From an uncultured Ruminococcus sp. (GTDB lineage: Bacteria > Bacillota > Clostridia > Oscillospirales > Acutalibacteraceae), in NCBI GenBank assembly GCA_902776185.1, contig CACYPH010000005.1:1-64000 (forward strand): a DNA stretch of 64,000 bases, written 5' to 3'. Within the stretch, counting starts at the first letter, position 1. Every line of letters starts with the position of its first letter. The notes under the pieces are model-generated. The model was not told the origin of the DNA and made no database searches. It saw only the letters and a list, made by a program, of their open reading frames with translations. Shown piece after piece: positions 8,396-16,935 of the stretch. The translations under genes and the position numbers were made by a program.

Positions 8396-10009
8396 ATGTC
8401 AAAGATCGATTTAACCAAGTACGGCATCCAGGATGTCAAAGAGATCATCTATAACCCCTCGTATGAGCAGCTCTTCGAGGATGAGATGGATCCTGCCCTT
8501 GAGGGCTTCGACAAAGGTCAGCTGACCGAGCTGGGCGCAGTCAACGTCATGACCGGCATCTACACCGGCCGCTCGCCCAAAGATAAGTTCATCGTTATGG
8601 ATGAGAAGAGTAAGGACACCGTATGGTGGACAACGCCCGATTATCCCAACGACAACCACCCCGCGTCTGAAACCACATGGGCAGCCTGCAAGAAGCTCGC
8701 AGTCGACGAGCTGTCCGGCAAGAAGCTCTACGTCGTGGACGCATTCTGCGGCGCGAACAAGGATACCCGCATGGCGGTTCGCTTCATCGTAGAGGTCGCA
8801 TGGCAGGCGCACTTTATCAAGAATATGTTCATCCAGCCCACCGCTGAGGAGCTCGAGAGCTTTGAGCCCGATTTCGTTTGCTACAACGCATCCAAGGCGA
8901 AGGTCGAGAACTACAAGGAGCTGGGGCTCAACTCCGAGACCGCTGTCCTCTTCAACGTCAGCTCCCGCGAGCAGGTCATCCTGAACACCTGGTACGGCGG
9001 CGAGATGAAGAAGGGTCTGTTCTCCATGATGAACTACTACCTGCCGCTGCAGGGCATCGCATCCATGCACTGCTCCGCGAACACCGATATGGACGGTAAG
9101 AACACCGCGATCTTCTTCGGTCTCTCCGGCACGGGCAAAACCACCCTCTCCACCGACCCGAAGCGTCTGCTGATCGGTGACGACGAGCACGGTTGGGACG
9201 ACAACGGTGTCTTCAACTTTGAGGGCGGCTGCTACGCAAAGGTCATCGGTCTGGATAAGGAATCCGAGCCCGACATCTACAACGCGATCAAGCGCAACGC
9301 ACTCTTAGAGAACGTCACGGTCGCCGAGGACGGCACGATCGACTTTGACGATAAGAGCGTCACCGAGAACACCCGTGTCAGCTATCCGATCGAGCATATC
9401 GAGAAGATCGCCAAGAACGTCAACACCATCTCCTCCGGTCCTGCAGCTGAGAACGTCATCTTCCTGTCGGCGGATGCGTTCGGCGTACTGCCCCCCGTCT
9501 CCATCCTGACGCCCGAGCAGACCCAGTACTATTTCCTCTCCGGCTTTACCGCGAAGCTCGCTGGCACTGAGCGCGGCATCACCGAGCCGACCCCGACCTT
9601 CTCCGCGTGCTTCGGTCAGGCGTTCCTCGAACTCCATCCGACCAAGTATGCCGAAGAGCTGGTCAAGAAGATGAACAAATCCGGCGCAAAGGCGTATCTG
9701 GTCAACACCGGCTGGAATGGTACCGGCAAGCGCATCACCATCAAGGATACCCGCGGCATCATCGACGCGATCCTCGGCGGCGATATCAAGAACGCTCCGA
9801 CCAAGACTATCCCCTACTTCAACTTTGAAGTTCCGACCGAGCTGCCCGGCGTAGATACCGGCATCCTCGACCCGAGAGATACCTATGCTGATCCCGCCGA
9901 GTGGGATGCTAAGGCAAAGGACCTCGCCGAGAGATTCATCAAGAACTTCACCAAGTACACCACCAACGACGCCGGCAAGGCGCTGGTAGAGGCCGGCCCG
10001 AAGCTTTAA
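8396..10009 (+). CDS. pckA: Phosphoenolpyruvate carboxykinase (ATP)
   Basis: A 537-aa ATP-dependent PEP carboxykinase, interconverting oxaloacetate + ATP and PEP + CO2 + ADP in the cytosol. In gut anaerobes it often runs towards oxaloacetate. Seen: the RSPKDKF substrate-binding segment, [13 protein letters not shown] kinase-1a loop, LIGDDEHGW metal-binding motif and [10 protein letters not shown]. The length is normal for the family. Start 8396 follows AGGAGG at 8384-8389. An in-frame upstream ATG at 8291 is in the promoter region and is rejected. Single-gene unit with its own terminator. Confidence 0.97.
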   Translation: MSKIDLTKYGIQDVKEIIYNPSYEQLFEDEMDPALEGFDKGQLTELGAVNVMTGIYTGRSPKDKFIVMDEKSKDTVWWTTPDYPNDNHPASETTWAACKKLAVDELSGKKLYVVDAFCGANKDTRMAVRFIVEVAWQAHFIKNMFIQPTAEELESFEPDFVCYNASKAKVENYKELGLNSETAVLFNVSSREQVILNTWYGGEMKKGLFSMMNYYLPLQGIASMHCSANTDMDGKNTAIFFGLSGTGKTTLSTDPKRLLIGDDEHGWDDNGVFNFEGGCYAKVIGLDKESEPDIYNAIKRNALLENVTVAEDGTIDFDDKSVTENTRVSYPIEHIEKIAKNVNTISSGPAAENVIFLSADAFGVLPPVSILTPEQTQYYFLSGFTAKLAGTERGITEPTPTFSACFGQAFLELHPTKYAEELVKKMNKSGAKAYLVNTGWNGTGKRITIKDTRGIIDAILGGDIKNAPTKTIPYFNFEVPTELPGVDTGILDPRDTYADPAEWDAKAKDLAERFIKNFTKYTTNDAGKALVEAGPKL

Positions 10010-10058
10010 ATCGTCAGGAACGCGGGATTGTCCCGACTGACCATTCATAAAGAACCTA

Positions 10059-10093
10059 TGAGGTACTGATCAAAAGTCAGTACCTCATTTTTT
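10059..10093 (+). terminator. pckA terminator
   Basis: 11-bp stem TGAGGTACTGA/TCAGTACCTCA with a 7-nt loop, then six T residues. Confidence 0.85.
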
Positions 10094-10105
10094 GTTGACA
10101 GGCAC

Positions 10106-10136
10106 AAAAATCCCCTGAGCTGTTTCACTCAGGGGA
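10106..10136 (-). terminator. Terminator of the dockerin esterase gene
   Basis: 9-bp stem TCCCCTGAG/CTCAGGGGA followed by a run of five T residues on the minus strand. Confidence 0.8.
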
Positions 10137-10172
10137 CAGTAGTTGGTAGTTGGTGGATTAAGGTGCTATGCC

Positions 10173-11705
10173 TTACAGATCCAATCCGAAGCTCAGCATC
10201 TCAGGGAAGTACAGCGCCCAGAAGCCCTCGCTGTGGATCGCATCGTTATCGGTAACGGTCACCATCTTCTCGGCAGGATAGCCGTGCGCTTTCAGCCAGC
10301 CCTCCATCGCAACGGCGTTAGTGTACAAGGTCTGCTCGAGCTGGTCCTTATCGGAATTGCCGTTGAAGAAGTAGATGCGCGGAACATTACCGGAGAAATC
10401 CTTGGTGTTCAGGTATTTATCCCATGTCGCCTTTTCGTAGAGGACGAACGCGGGCGAGAGCGCGCCGATATAGCGGAATTTGTCCATGTGCTCCATGCCG
10501 ATATAGAACGCCTCGATGCCGCCGGAGGATGATCCTGCGATACCGCGGATGGAATTGACGTTGTAATTCTTCTCAACGTAGGGAATGACGGTGTCGACAA
10601 CGAAATCGGAGTACACCTTGCCCCCGCCGTTGGTATAGCTGCCGTAGGCATTGGTGCCGGGCGCAGTATTGCCGAGGTTCGGGGTCAGCTCATGGTCGCG
10701 CTTGTTGGTAGAGTTATCCACGCCGACCACGATGATGCCGTCGCCGCCGTTCTGCATCAGCGAGAGGACGGACTCGTCGCACTCCCACTCGAATCCCGAA
10801 AGGGTCGTTTTCTGACCGAAGAGGTTCTGGCCGTCGCACATATAGAGGACGGAATACTTCTTAGACTTATCCGCGGCATTATAGCCCTCGGGCGTCCAGA
10901 TATAAACCGTCTTTTTGTACCCGTCGGGATAATCCATGCTGACAGAACTCACCTTGCCCTCGCCGTTCTGACCGTAGGGGTAAAGTCCCGCGAGGAATTT
11001 GGAATGGTAATCCGCGCTCTTCTTGGAGTTGAGGAAGTAGCCGGAGCTTGCCTTGGTGACCGGCGTATCGGTGGTCTGGTCGGTACCGTTGTTGAAGATG
11101 ACGCGGTCGTACTTGGAGGTATCGACGGTCGCGGTATAGATCTGCTCGCCGATATCGTTGGTGCCCTTGAGGGTCATCTTCTGACCCGGCCACTGTGCCT
11201 GCACCGCGCCGGTGGACTGCTTGTAGATATAAGCGTTGACGGTCGTCCAGTTCTTGTTGTTGGAGAAATAGATGGTGATGTTGTTCTTCACCTTGGTCAC
11301 CTCTTCGGGCTGTGTCGGCGCCTGTGTCGGCGGCTGGGTCGCAGGTTCGGTCGGCTTTACCGTTTCGATCAGCGGCTCATCGTCGGTCGGCGCTTCTGTC
11401 GGCAGATATTCACCCGCCGGGAACGCGGTGATGAGACCCGCCAGATACCGCTGGATCGCGGTGGCGTCGAGGATGGAAAGACCCGGATTGCCGCAGACCT
11501 TGCCGCGCGCGATCTGATCCGCGCTGAGCTGCACAAGATCCGCTAAATGTCGCTGGATCGCGGTCGCATCGATGATGGCTACCGCTCCGTCGCCGTCAAC
11601 GTCGCCGATCTTGTTCGATGCTGCCACAGGTACGCCGAATGCCGTGGTGCAGAGCAACGATACCGCCAGCGCTGCGGTCAGGAGCAGGGATACGATTCGT
11701 TTCAT
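10173..11705 (-). CDS. Secreted dockerin-CBM26-like-esterase protein
   Basis: 510 aa: signal peptide (1-28), N-terminal dockerin (about 32-95), Thr/Pro linker, a starch-binding CBM26-like module (about 135-215; IYFSNNKNW, AYIYK, W.GQKM, VIFNNGTDQT), and an alpha/beta-hydrolase of the Fes/putative-esterase type (about 235-505; YMCDGQNLFG, nucleophile elbow GSSSGG, catalytic His in NDAIHSEG). The first dockerin loop DVDGDGAVAIID is canonical; the second, GKVCGNPGLSILD, has lost the acidic calcium ligands. A cohesin-bound esterase on starchy feed particles is the likely role. The start at 11705 has AAGGCGG upstream; earlier in-frame ATGs lack an RBS. Confidence 0.88.
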   Translation of the reverse strand: MKRIVSLLLTAALAVSLLCTTAFGVPVAASNKIGDVDGDGAVAIIDATAIQRHLADLVQLSADQIARGKVCGNPGLSILDATAIQRYLAGLITAFPAGEYLPTEAPTDDEPLIETVKPTEPATQPPTQAPTQPEEVTKVKNNITIYFSNNKNWTTVNAYIYKQSTGAVQAQWPGQKMTLKGTNDIGEQIYTATVDTSKYDRVIFNNGTDQTTDTPVTKASSGYFLNSKKSADYHSKFLAGLYPYGQNGEGKVSSVSMDYPDGYKKTVYIWTPEGYNAADKSKKYSVLYMCDGQNLFGQKTTLSGFEWECDESVLSLMQNGGDGIIVVGVDNSTNKRDHELTPNLGNTAPGTNAYGSYTNGGGKVYSDFVVDTVIPYVEKNYNVNSIRGIAGSSSGGIEAFYIGMEHMDKFRYIGALSPAFVLYEKATWDKYLNTKDFSGNVPRIYFFNGNSDKDQLEQTLYTNAVAMEGWLKAHGYPAEKMVTVTDNDAIHSEGFWALYFPEMLSFGLDL

Positions 11706-11831
11706 GATAATTCCGCCTTCTTTCGGGGATAATATGATGACGGTTTCATTATAATATGCCGATATGCCGATCAGGCGATTGCAAGAACTAATGACAAGAA
11801 AATCACAAAGATTACGCTTATGTAGCATTTA

Positions 11832-11859
11832 TTGACAAGGAAAGCCCCTATTTGATAAA
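11832..11859 (+). promoter_or_regulatory. Candidate promoter of the 11935-14651 operon
   Basis: Consensus TTGACA at 11832-11837 and GATAAA at 11854-11859 (16-nt spacer). A perfect TATAAT at 11870-11875 is also present but lacks a -35 at the right distance. Confidence 0.45.
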
Positions 11860-11934
11860 ATGTATGAGATATAATAGGCTCAGTGGGCGGTGACGAGTGA
11901 GAGAACTGCCAAGTAACAAAAAGGAGGTGCGCCG

Positions 11935-12876
11935 ATGGCAAAAAAGATGATCCCCGCAATCAATGAATCCGAGCCGGACGTCGTAAAACCCGAATCCCCG
12001 CGTCGGGTGTGGATCAAAGAGCATATGACAGCGATCTATATCGGCGCGGCGATCCTTTTGATCATTGCGGTTTTTGTCGGCATCCGCATCTATAACAGCG
12101 CAAATCACCCGATCGCAAAATTCATGTCCGCGTCCGCCAAGGACTTCAACTCGTCCTTCACCTTTGAAGCAGAGGCTTCCGTTGACGGCAAAACCGTCAT
12201 GTCCTACAGCGGCGCTTATGAGGCTGACCCCTCAAAGCAGAACGTCAAGGTGATCTACGACGCCGACTACGGCGACTATACCTATACCGGCGCAGTCTAC
12301 GCCGAGGGTGAGACCCGTGTCAGCGGCAGTCTGTACGACGGCAAATGGCGCGTGCGCGACTGCTCCGAGAAGGTGCTCAACTTCTTTGACTTCAACACCG
12401 ACTACCGCGCGGGCAGCTTTGACGGCGCATCGTTCCTGCGCTTTACCGAGCTGACCTCTCAGTTCTCCGCCAAGGAGCTGAACAGCTTTATGAAGCTCTT
12501 CAAAGACCGCATGAGCGGCTCGACAGAGCTCGCCCGGCTTACCGTCACCTCTCAGGACGGGGAGAAAACCTACAGCTTTGATATCAGCGTGAGCGAATTC
12601 TTCGATCTGGTGCGCAACAAGGGCGCTTCTATCTTCTTCAGCGCGATCGACTACGACGCGTTCTGCGCGCTGTATAAACTCAACGAGAGCGCTGTCAAAT
12701 CCTCCGACTGCCGCTTTTCCTACACAATCGACTCGAAGGGCAGCATGACCGCCCTCAGCCTCAGCCTGACGGTCGGCGGCGAGACCTATGCCGTCAGCTG
12801 CAAGATAGATGACGTCGGCTCAGCAAAGGTTGAGATCCCGCGGAAATTCTTTGAAGCGCTGGTCGCACAACAATAA
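11935..12876 (+). CDS. Membrane-anchored protein of unknown function
   Basis: 313 aa; family not recognised. A short cytoplasmic N-terminus is followed by one transmembrane helix (about residues 33-53, IYIGAAILLIIAVFVGI) and an extracytoplasmic beta-rich region with alternating strands (FTFEAEASVDGKTVMSYSG, YTYTGAVYAEG) reminiscent of lipoprotein-carrier-like or DUF6612-like folds, but I cannot assign it. AGGAGGTG precedes the start. It is the first gene of an operon with a PP2C phosphatase and an L,D-transpeptidase-like protein, suggesting a cell-envelope role. Confidence 0.8.
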   Translation: MAKKMIPAINESEPDVVKPESPRRVWIKEHMTAIYIGAAILLIIAVFVGIRIYNSANHPIAKFMSASAKDFNSSFTFEAEASVDGKTVMSYSGAYEADPSKQNVKVIYDADYGDYTYTGAVYAEGETRVSGSLYDGKWRVRDCSEKVLNFFDFNTDYRAGSFDGASFLRFTELTSQFSAKELNSFMKLFKDRMSGSTELARLTVTSQDGEKTYSFDISVSEFFDLVRNKGASIFFSAIDYDAFCALYKLNESAVKSSDCRFSYTIDSKGSMTALSLSLTVGGETYAVSCKIDDVGSAKVEIPRKFFEALVAQQ

Positions 12877-12921
12877 GCACTCGACAATTCGATCGACATT
12901 CGGGTAAAGAAGGTAACCGCC

Positions 12922-13662
12922 ATGAAACACTACGAGATTGAATATGCCGTCTACTGTACGGTCGGCAAAATACGCCGCAACAACGAGGATAACTTCTACT
13001 GTGACGGAAAGATCCGCGAAGACGTCAACAACAATCAGGACGTCGCCTTCTCGGGCAAGGTGTCCTCGGATACCAACGAGATGTTCGCCGTGTTCGACGG
13101 CATGGGCGGCGAGGCGTGCGGCGAGGTCGCATCGTTTGTCGCGGCTTCTCACGCACAGCTGTTCGCGCGCGACCGCGGCGCATATGAGGAGTACCTCTAT
13201 GAGCTGGGCGAGCTGCTCAACGAAAAAGTCAGAGAAGAGACCGAGGCGCGCTCGCTGGTGCTGATGGGCACAACCGCGGCGATGGTACAGTTCTGCGATA
13301 CGGATATCTACGTCCTCAACGCGGGCGACAGCCGCGTCTACCGGCTTTTAAAGCACGAGCTAAAACAGCTCAGCGTCGACCATATCGCCCCCGGCTACGG
13401 CGGCAAGGCGATCACCAAGTTCCTCGGGATGCCCTCGGACGACAAGCTGCGCCCCTATATCGCGGCGGGCGAATACAAGGCGGGCGACGTCTACCTGCTC
13501 TGCACCGACGGCGTCACCGATATGCTGACGGATGCCGATATCCTCGACATCATCGACAACAAACGGCCGCTCGGCGATACCTGCCGTGCACTGATCGGCG
13601 CGGCGATGGCAAACGGCGGCGTGGATAATGCGACGGCGATCTTGCTGCGCGTCACGAAATAA
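12922..13662 (+). CDS. PP2C-type Ser/Thr protein phosphatase
   Basis: 246-aa PPM/PP2C phosphatase of the PrpC/Stp group, cytosolic, metal-dependent. Metal-binding and catalytic motifs are all present: RRNNEDN, FAVFDGMGG, LNAGDSRVYR, LCTDGVTDML and DNATAILL. Such enzymes reverse Hanks-type kinase phosphorylation of envelope and division proteins; no kinase gene is in this window. AAGAAGG precedes the start. It is the middle gene of the three-gene operon. Confidence 0.93.
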   Translation: MKHYEIEYAVYCTVGKIRRNNEDNFYCDGKIREDVNNNQDVAFSGKVSSDTNEMFAVFDGMGGEACGEVASFVAASHAQLFARDRGAYEEYLYELGELLNEKVREETEARSLVLMGTTAAMVQFCDTDIYVLNAGDSRVYRLLKHELKQLSVDHIAPGYGGKAITKFLGMPSDDKLRPYIAAGEYKAGDVYLLCTDGVTDMLTDADILDIIDNKRPLGDTCRALIGAAMANGGVDNATAILLRVTK

Positions 13663-13694
13663 CAAAACAGAAATCAACAGAACAGGGATGCTCT

Positions 13695-14651
13695 ATGGAA
13701 TATAAGAATGAAAAAACCGCCAATCGCAGGCGGTACAAATCACGCTATCACAGCCCCCATAACTACAAAACGAAGCGCTCCAAGGCAGAGAACCGCGCGG
13801 CGATCCTCGTGGGTATCGCGACCTTCATCGTGCTGACCTCGCTGGTACTGGTGTTCACCTTTGGTGACAGCATCTTCCAATTCCTCGATGACACCTTCCA
13901 CCCCTCGTCCATCACGGCGGGCAAGGCGGAGGACAGCACCCTCGGCATCGCAACCGAGGCGGCGACTGAGGCGGCAGAAGCGCCCAAGGGCTTCATCCCC
14001 TCGATCACCGTTCCCTCCGAGGGCGCGACCGGCACGCCGCAGGCACAGAGCGCAGACTTTGAGCGCCTTGTCAAGGCGGCGGGGCTGAATACCGCGAAGA
14101 TGACGGCGCGTCAGATGATCTTTGTCGAATCCTCCGGCACAAACGCGACGGTCTATACCTTTGAGAAGGATTCCTCCGGCAAGTGGAACCAGAAATTCGA
14201 CCCGATCACGGGCTACACCGGCGAGGGCGGCGTCAAGGCTGACACTGCTCCCGGCGACAATGTCACCCCGAAGGGCACCTTTGAGATCGAGTATGCGATG
14301 GGTACCAACTACGACCCCGGCACGATGATCGAATACAAGGAGATCGTCGAGGGGATGCGCTGGATCACCGACCCCGCGTCCGTCAACTACAACCGTCTGC
14401 TGGATGACGAGCCGGCGACCGAGGACTTTGAGAGCTATCAGGATCTGACCGAGTACACTGTGTCCTACCCCTACTGTCTGGTGCTCAACTACAACCGCAA
14501 CCCGGTCGATAAGACCAAGGGCTGCTCGAAATTCCTGCACGTCAGCGACAAGCCCACCCCCCGCGGCGGCGTCGGCATCAGCGAGAGCGACCTCTACAAC
14601 ATCCTCTTGTGGCTCGACCCGTCCAAAAACCCGAACGTCGCGATCTTCTAA
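13695..14651 (+). CDS. L,D-transpeptidase-like (YkuD fold) protein lacking the catalytic Cys
   Basis: 318 aa: basic N-terminus, one transmembrane helix (about 35-57), a Ser/Thr/Ala-rich stalk, then a YkuD-type domain of the COG3786 kind. Matching landmarks are the DN.TPKGTFEI strand, YPYCLVLNYN, and KGCSKFLHV followed by a helix and LDPSKNPNVAIF at the end. In active enzymes the loop after the FLH strand reads TAGCV with the nucleophilic Cys; here it reads PTPRGGVGIS, with Gly in that place. This points to a non-catalytic peptidoglycan-binding relative or altered chemistry. Last gene of the operon. Confidence 0.75.
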   Translation: MEYKNEKTANRRRYKSRYHSPHNYKTKRSKAENRAAILVGIATFIVLTSLVLVFTFGDSIFQFLDDTFHPSSITAGKAEDSTLGIATEAATEAAEAPKGFIPSITVPSEGATGTPQAQSADFERLVKAAGLNTAKMTARQMIFVESSGTNATVYTFEKDSSGKWNQKFDPITGYTGEGGVKADTAPGDNVTPKGTFEIEYAMGTNYDPGTMIEYKEIVEGMRWITDPASVNYNRLLDDEPATEDFESYQDLTEYTVSYPYCLVLNYNRNPVDKTKGCSKFLHVSDKPTPRGGVGISESDLYNILLWLDPSKNPNVAIF

Positions 14652-14654
14652 AAA

Positions 14655-14808
14655 GTGAGGAGTTAGGAATTAGGAGTTAGGAGTTATCCCACACATATAA
14701 GTTAGTATAAAAAAACGAGGTGCTGACATTTCCATCAGCACCTCTGTTATTTTTTTATGATAATTCAGTCGGAAGCAACTCCTAACTTCTCACTTCTAAC
14801 TCCTAACT
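14655..14808. repeat. Interspersed inverted-repeat element, copy B
   Basis: Second copy of the element at 5240-5391: GAGGAGTTAGGA iterations on the left, CACATATAAGTTAG, the hairpin GAGGTGCTGA/TCAGCACCTC (14717-14743) with the identical loop CATTTCCA, a T-run, CAGTCGGA, and complementary CTCCTAACT arms on the right. It also lies between convergent genes. Confidence 0.85.
14717..14757. terminator. Bidirectional terminator inside repeat copy B
   Basis: 10-bp stem GAGGTGCTGA/TCAGCACCTC flanked by an A-run on the left and TTATTTTTTT on the right. Confidence 0.7.
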
Positions 14809-14812
14809 GAAC

Positions 14813-15268
14813 TTACGCTTTCTTGGTGATGCGCAGGTTCTGGCGGGTCTTTCTCAGCTCGGTGAGCTGGGCGGTGATCGCGTCGTCGGTGCGCTTCATG
14901 ATGTTCTCGACATAGTCGTTGGCAGCCTTGCGGATCTCGGCAGACTTCGCCTTAGCCGCGTTGATCAGCTCGGTGGACTCTGCCTTCGCCTCGCGCATGA
15001 CCTCGCTCTGCTCGATCATCTGCTTCTTGCGCTCTTCTGCCGCGCGGATGATATCGTCAGCTTCCTTCTTCGCCTCGGAGATGATCTGACCGCGGTCGGC
15101 GACGATGTTCTTCGCCTGTCTGACCTCTGCGGGCAGGGTATCCTGGATCTCGTCGAGGATGTCATAGATCTTTTCTGCGTCTACGATGACCTTGCCGCCG
15201 GACAGCGGGAGGGTCTTGGAATCTGCTACTAAATCCTGCAACTCTGAAATCAAATCGTCAACTCTCAT
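14813..15268 (-). CDS. Coiled-coil protein downstream of coaD (DivIVA/ATPase-stalk-like)
   Basis: A 151-aa cytosolic, strongly helical protein. The central region (about 50-135) is a charged coiled coil rich in Ala/Glu/Lys/Arg with heptads, resembling ATP-synthase b-type or DivIVA-type stalks; no membrane segment is present. A protein of this type next to coaD is common in Clostridia, but its role is not known to me. It starts 1 nt after the coaD stop codon, so it is translationally coupled. RBS GAAAGGAAA lies inside the end of coaD. Confidence 0.8.
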   Translation of the reverse strand: MRVDDLISELQDLVADSKTLPLSGGKVIVDAEKIYDILDEIQDTLPAEVRQAKNIVADRGQIISEAKKEADDIIRAAEERKKQMIEQSEVMREAKAESTELINAAKAKSAEIRKAANDYVENIMKRTDDAITAQLTELRKTRQNLRITKKA

Positions 15269-15269
15269 T

Positions 15270-15764
15270 TTAGTGTTTTCCTTTCGTATTTAGTCTTTCA
15301 AAAATCTCGTCATGAATGCACTCGGGTACAAAATTACGGATATCGCCGCCGAACGACGCAACGTTCTTGACGATGGACGAGCTGAGATAAGTATACTGCG
15401 CGTCGCTCGTCAGAAAAACCGTATCCAGATCGGGATTCAGCTTTCGGTTGGTCAGCGCCATCTGAAATTCATATTCAAAGTCAGACACCGCTCGCAGTCC
15501 TTTGACAACCGCTGTCGCGCCGCGCTCCTTGGCATAGTCGGCGAGCAGTCCGTCAAACCCGACGATCTCGACATTGGGCAAATGCCCCACCGTTCTCCTC
15601 AAAAAGCCGATCCTCTCATCGATATCGAAGTTCGGCTTCTTTTCCATATTGACGAAAACACCGACGATCACGTGGTCAAACATCTTAGCCGCGCGGGTGA
15701 TGATATCGATATGGCCGTAGGTAACGGGGTCGAAGCTGCCGGGACAAATCACGGTTTTTCCCAT
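15270..15764 (-). CDS. coaD: Phosphopantetheine adenylyltransferase
   Basis: 164-aa CoaD, transferring AMP from ATP to 4'-phosphopantetheine, the fourth step of coenzyme A synthesis. Seen: CPGSFDPVTYGHIDII with the HxGH-like TYGHI nucleotide motif, the RAVSDFEYE pantetheine-binding segment, and YLSSSIVKNVASFGG near the C-terminus. Full length for the family. It lies 51 nt downstream of rsmD on the same strand, a conserved pairing. Confidence 0.97.
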   Translation of the reverse strand: MGKTVICPGSFDPVTYGHIDIITRAAKMFDHVIVGVFVNMEKKPNFDIDERIGFLRRTVGHLPNVEIVGFDGLLADYAKERGATAVVKGLRAVSDFEYEFQMALTNRKLNPDLDTVFLTSDAQYTYLSSSIVKNVASFGGDIRNFVPECIHDEIFERLNTKGKH

Positions 15765-15815
15765 ATAGGCCCCCTATCCGTCGTAAGACTACTATATATA
15801 GTTCAGGAAAACCAA

Positions 15816-16364
15816 CTAGATATAGTCCTCATGACGATATGTGCTTACCTTTATTTTACCATAGGTACGCTCCCTGTCAAGAGTAAATTTGTAATATTTT
15901 TGTAATATTTTATCATTTAATGCACTTTCACAAATAATGACCCCTGTTTTTTTCATTCTTTGTGCAATTATGGGCAAGGCTTCGTGCAAAATCCCCGTAT
16001 TATAGGGCGGATCGAGGAAGGCAATGTCGTACATACGATCCACTCGCTGCAGGTAAGAAAGGGAGTTTGCGGTGATTACTGTCGCAAATTGTTGCAAGTT
16101 TGTAACCTTGAGATTGCGCTCGATGACCGCCGCGGCTTTTTTAGAGCTATCCAGAAAAGTCGCACTTCGTGCCCCGCGGGAGAGCGCCTCGATGCCCATC
16201 TGTCCCGAGCCTGCGAATACGTCGATGAAGTCGCGCCCCTCGATCTCGAATTGGATCGCGGAAAAGACCGCTTCCTTGACCTTGTCGGTAGTCGGGCGGA
16301 CGATATCGTCGCCCTTTAAGGTTTCCAATGCCCTGCCGCGTGCAGAGCCGGTGATAACGCGCAT
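15816..16364 (-). CDS. rsmD: 16S rRNA (guanine966-N2)-methyltransferase RsmD
   Basis: 182-aa SAM-dependent methyltransferase. RVITGSARGR at the N-terminus, RPTTDKVKEAVFS, the SAM loop DVFAGSGQMGIEALSRGA and the catalytic LDPPY are all present. RBS AAGGAG lies about 8 nt upstream. The start codon is only 20 nt from the outer edge of the DUF559 repeat unit (16385-16935), which separates it from uvrC. Confidence 0.95.
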   Translation of the reverse strand: MRVITGSARGRALETLKGDDIVRPTTDKVKEAVFSAIQFEIEGRDFIDVFAGSGQMGIEALSRGARSATFLDSSKKAAAVIERNLKVTNLQQFATVITANSLSYLQRVDRMYDIAFLDPPYNTGILHEALPIIAQRMKKTGVIICESALNDKILQKYYKFTLDRERTYGKIKVSTYRHEDYI

Positions 16365-16384
16365 ATGGTTTACTCCTTTTCAAA

Positions 16385-16435
16385 GGCTCCCTTTGGTAAA
16401 GGGAGCTGTCGCCTAAAGGCGACTGAGGAATTGCA
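16385..16435 (+). repeat. Left terminal inverted repeat of the DUF559 unit
   Basis: Two consecutive hairpins: GCTCCCTTT-ggt-AAAGGGAGC and GTCGCC-taaa-GGCGAC, then TGAGGAATTG. It is the inverted mate of 16884-16935 and begins 20 nt before the rsmD start codon. Confidence 0.85.
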
Positions 16436-16440
16436 GTATC

Positions 16441-16465
16441 GCCGCCGACACGCGTGTCCGGCGGC
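16441..16465. repeat. Imperfect GC-rich palindrome inside the DUF559 unit
   Basis: GCCGCCGACACG/CGTGTCCGGCGGC with one bulged C, immediately downstream of the nuclease gene stop codon. No T-run follows, so it is not an ordinary terminator. Confidence 0.6.
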
Positions 16466-16469
16466 CACC

Positions 16470-16853
16470 TTATTCTTCCAATACTTTGATGCGTTCATCG
16501 ACGTGATATTCAATATCACGGCATACATCTGAAAATCGGGTGAGAATATCCAAGTTTGAGTATCTTAATACTTCAATCCCGTGTTGATTTAAATAGGTTG
16601 TTCTTTCATTATCATATCTCTCCGCTTTTTTCTCGTAATGCTGAGAGCCGTCCAGCTCGATCACCAGCTTAGCTCTAGGACAATAGAAATCAACAATATA
16701 ACTGCCAATGGCTTTTTGCCTGAGAAATATGATGCTGTATTGCTTGTGATATAGCTTCAGAAAATCATACCATAGGTGACGTTCTTCTTTCGTCATATTA
16801 TTACGCAGTTCTCTAGCTAAATCCAAGATATATTTGTTATGTGTTCTATCCAT
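16470..16853 (-). CDS. DUF559 / Vsr-like endonuclease
   Basis: A 127-aa PD-(D/E)xK-fold protein of the DUF559 family (related to very-short-patch repair nucleases). Motifs: LRNNMTKEERHLWY, RQKAIGSYIVDFYC with the first catalytic Asp, LVIELDGSQHY with the E.D pair, and the YDNERTTYLNQHGIEVLRYSN C-terminal core. Its base composition is clearly AT-richer than uvrC and rsmD next to it, suggesting transfer. No strong RBS is visible before ATG 16853; a later Met (MTKEERH) is possible. It is the only gene between the two palindromic ends, and cutting or copying those ends is an attractive but untested role. Confidence 0.85.
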   Translation of the reverse strand: MDRTHNKYILDLARELRNNMTKEERHLWYDFLKLYHKQYSIIFLRQKAIGSYIVDFYCPRAKLVIELDGSQHYEKKAERYDNERTTYLNQHGIEVLRYSNLDILTRFSDVCRDIEYHVDERIKVLEE

Positions 16854-16880
16854 GAATTATTCGGTTGGTCGCTATGCTCC

Positions 16881-16935
16881 ATTGATACAATTCCTCAGTC
16901 AGCTTCGCTGACAGCTCCCTTTACCAAAGGGAGCC
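16881..16935 (-). repeat. Right terminal inverted repeat of the DUF559 unit
   Basis: Reads on the minus strand GGCTCCCTTTGGTAAAGGGAGC, then GTCAGC-gaa-GCTGAC, then TGAGGAATTG. Bases 16881-16930 are identical to 52705-52754. Its outermost base is the G of the uvrC TAG. Confidence 0.85.

Larger units (their letters stand above)
16385..16935. mobile_element. 551-bp inverted-repeat unit carrying a DUF559 nuclease
   Basis: Two approximately 50-bp palindromic ends in inverted orientation enclose one low-GC gene. The unit fills the whole gap between the uvrC stop codon (its first G completes TAG) and the rsmD RBS. Part of the right end recurs without the gene at 52676-52759 (50 consecutive identical bases) and in a shortened form at 23451-23478. 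That is what a mobile unit with solo copies would look like; mobility itself is inferred. Confidence 0.6.
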
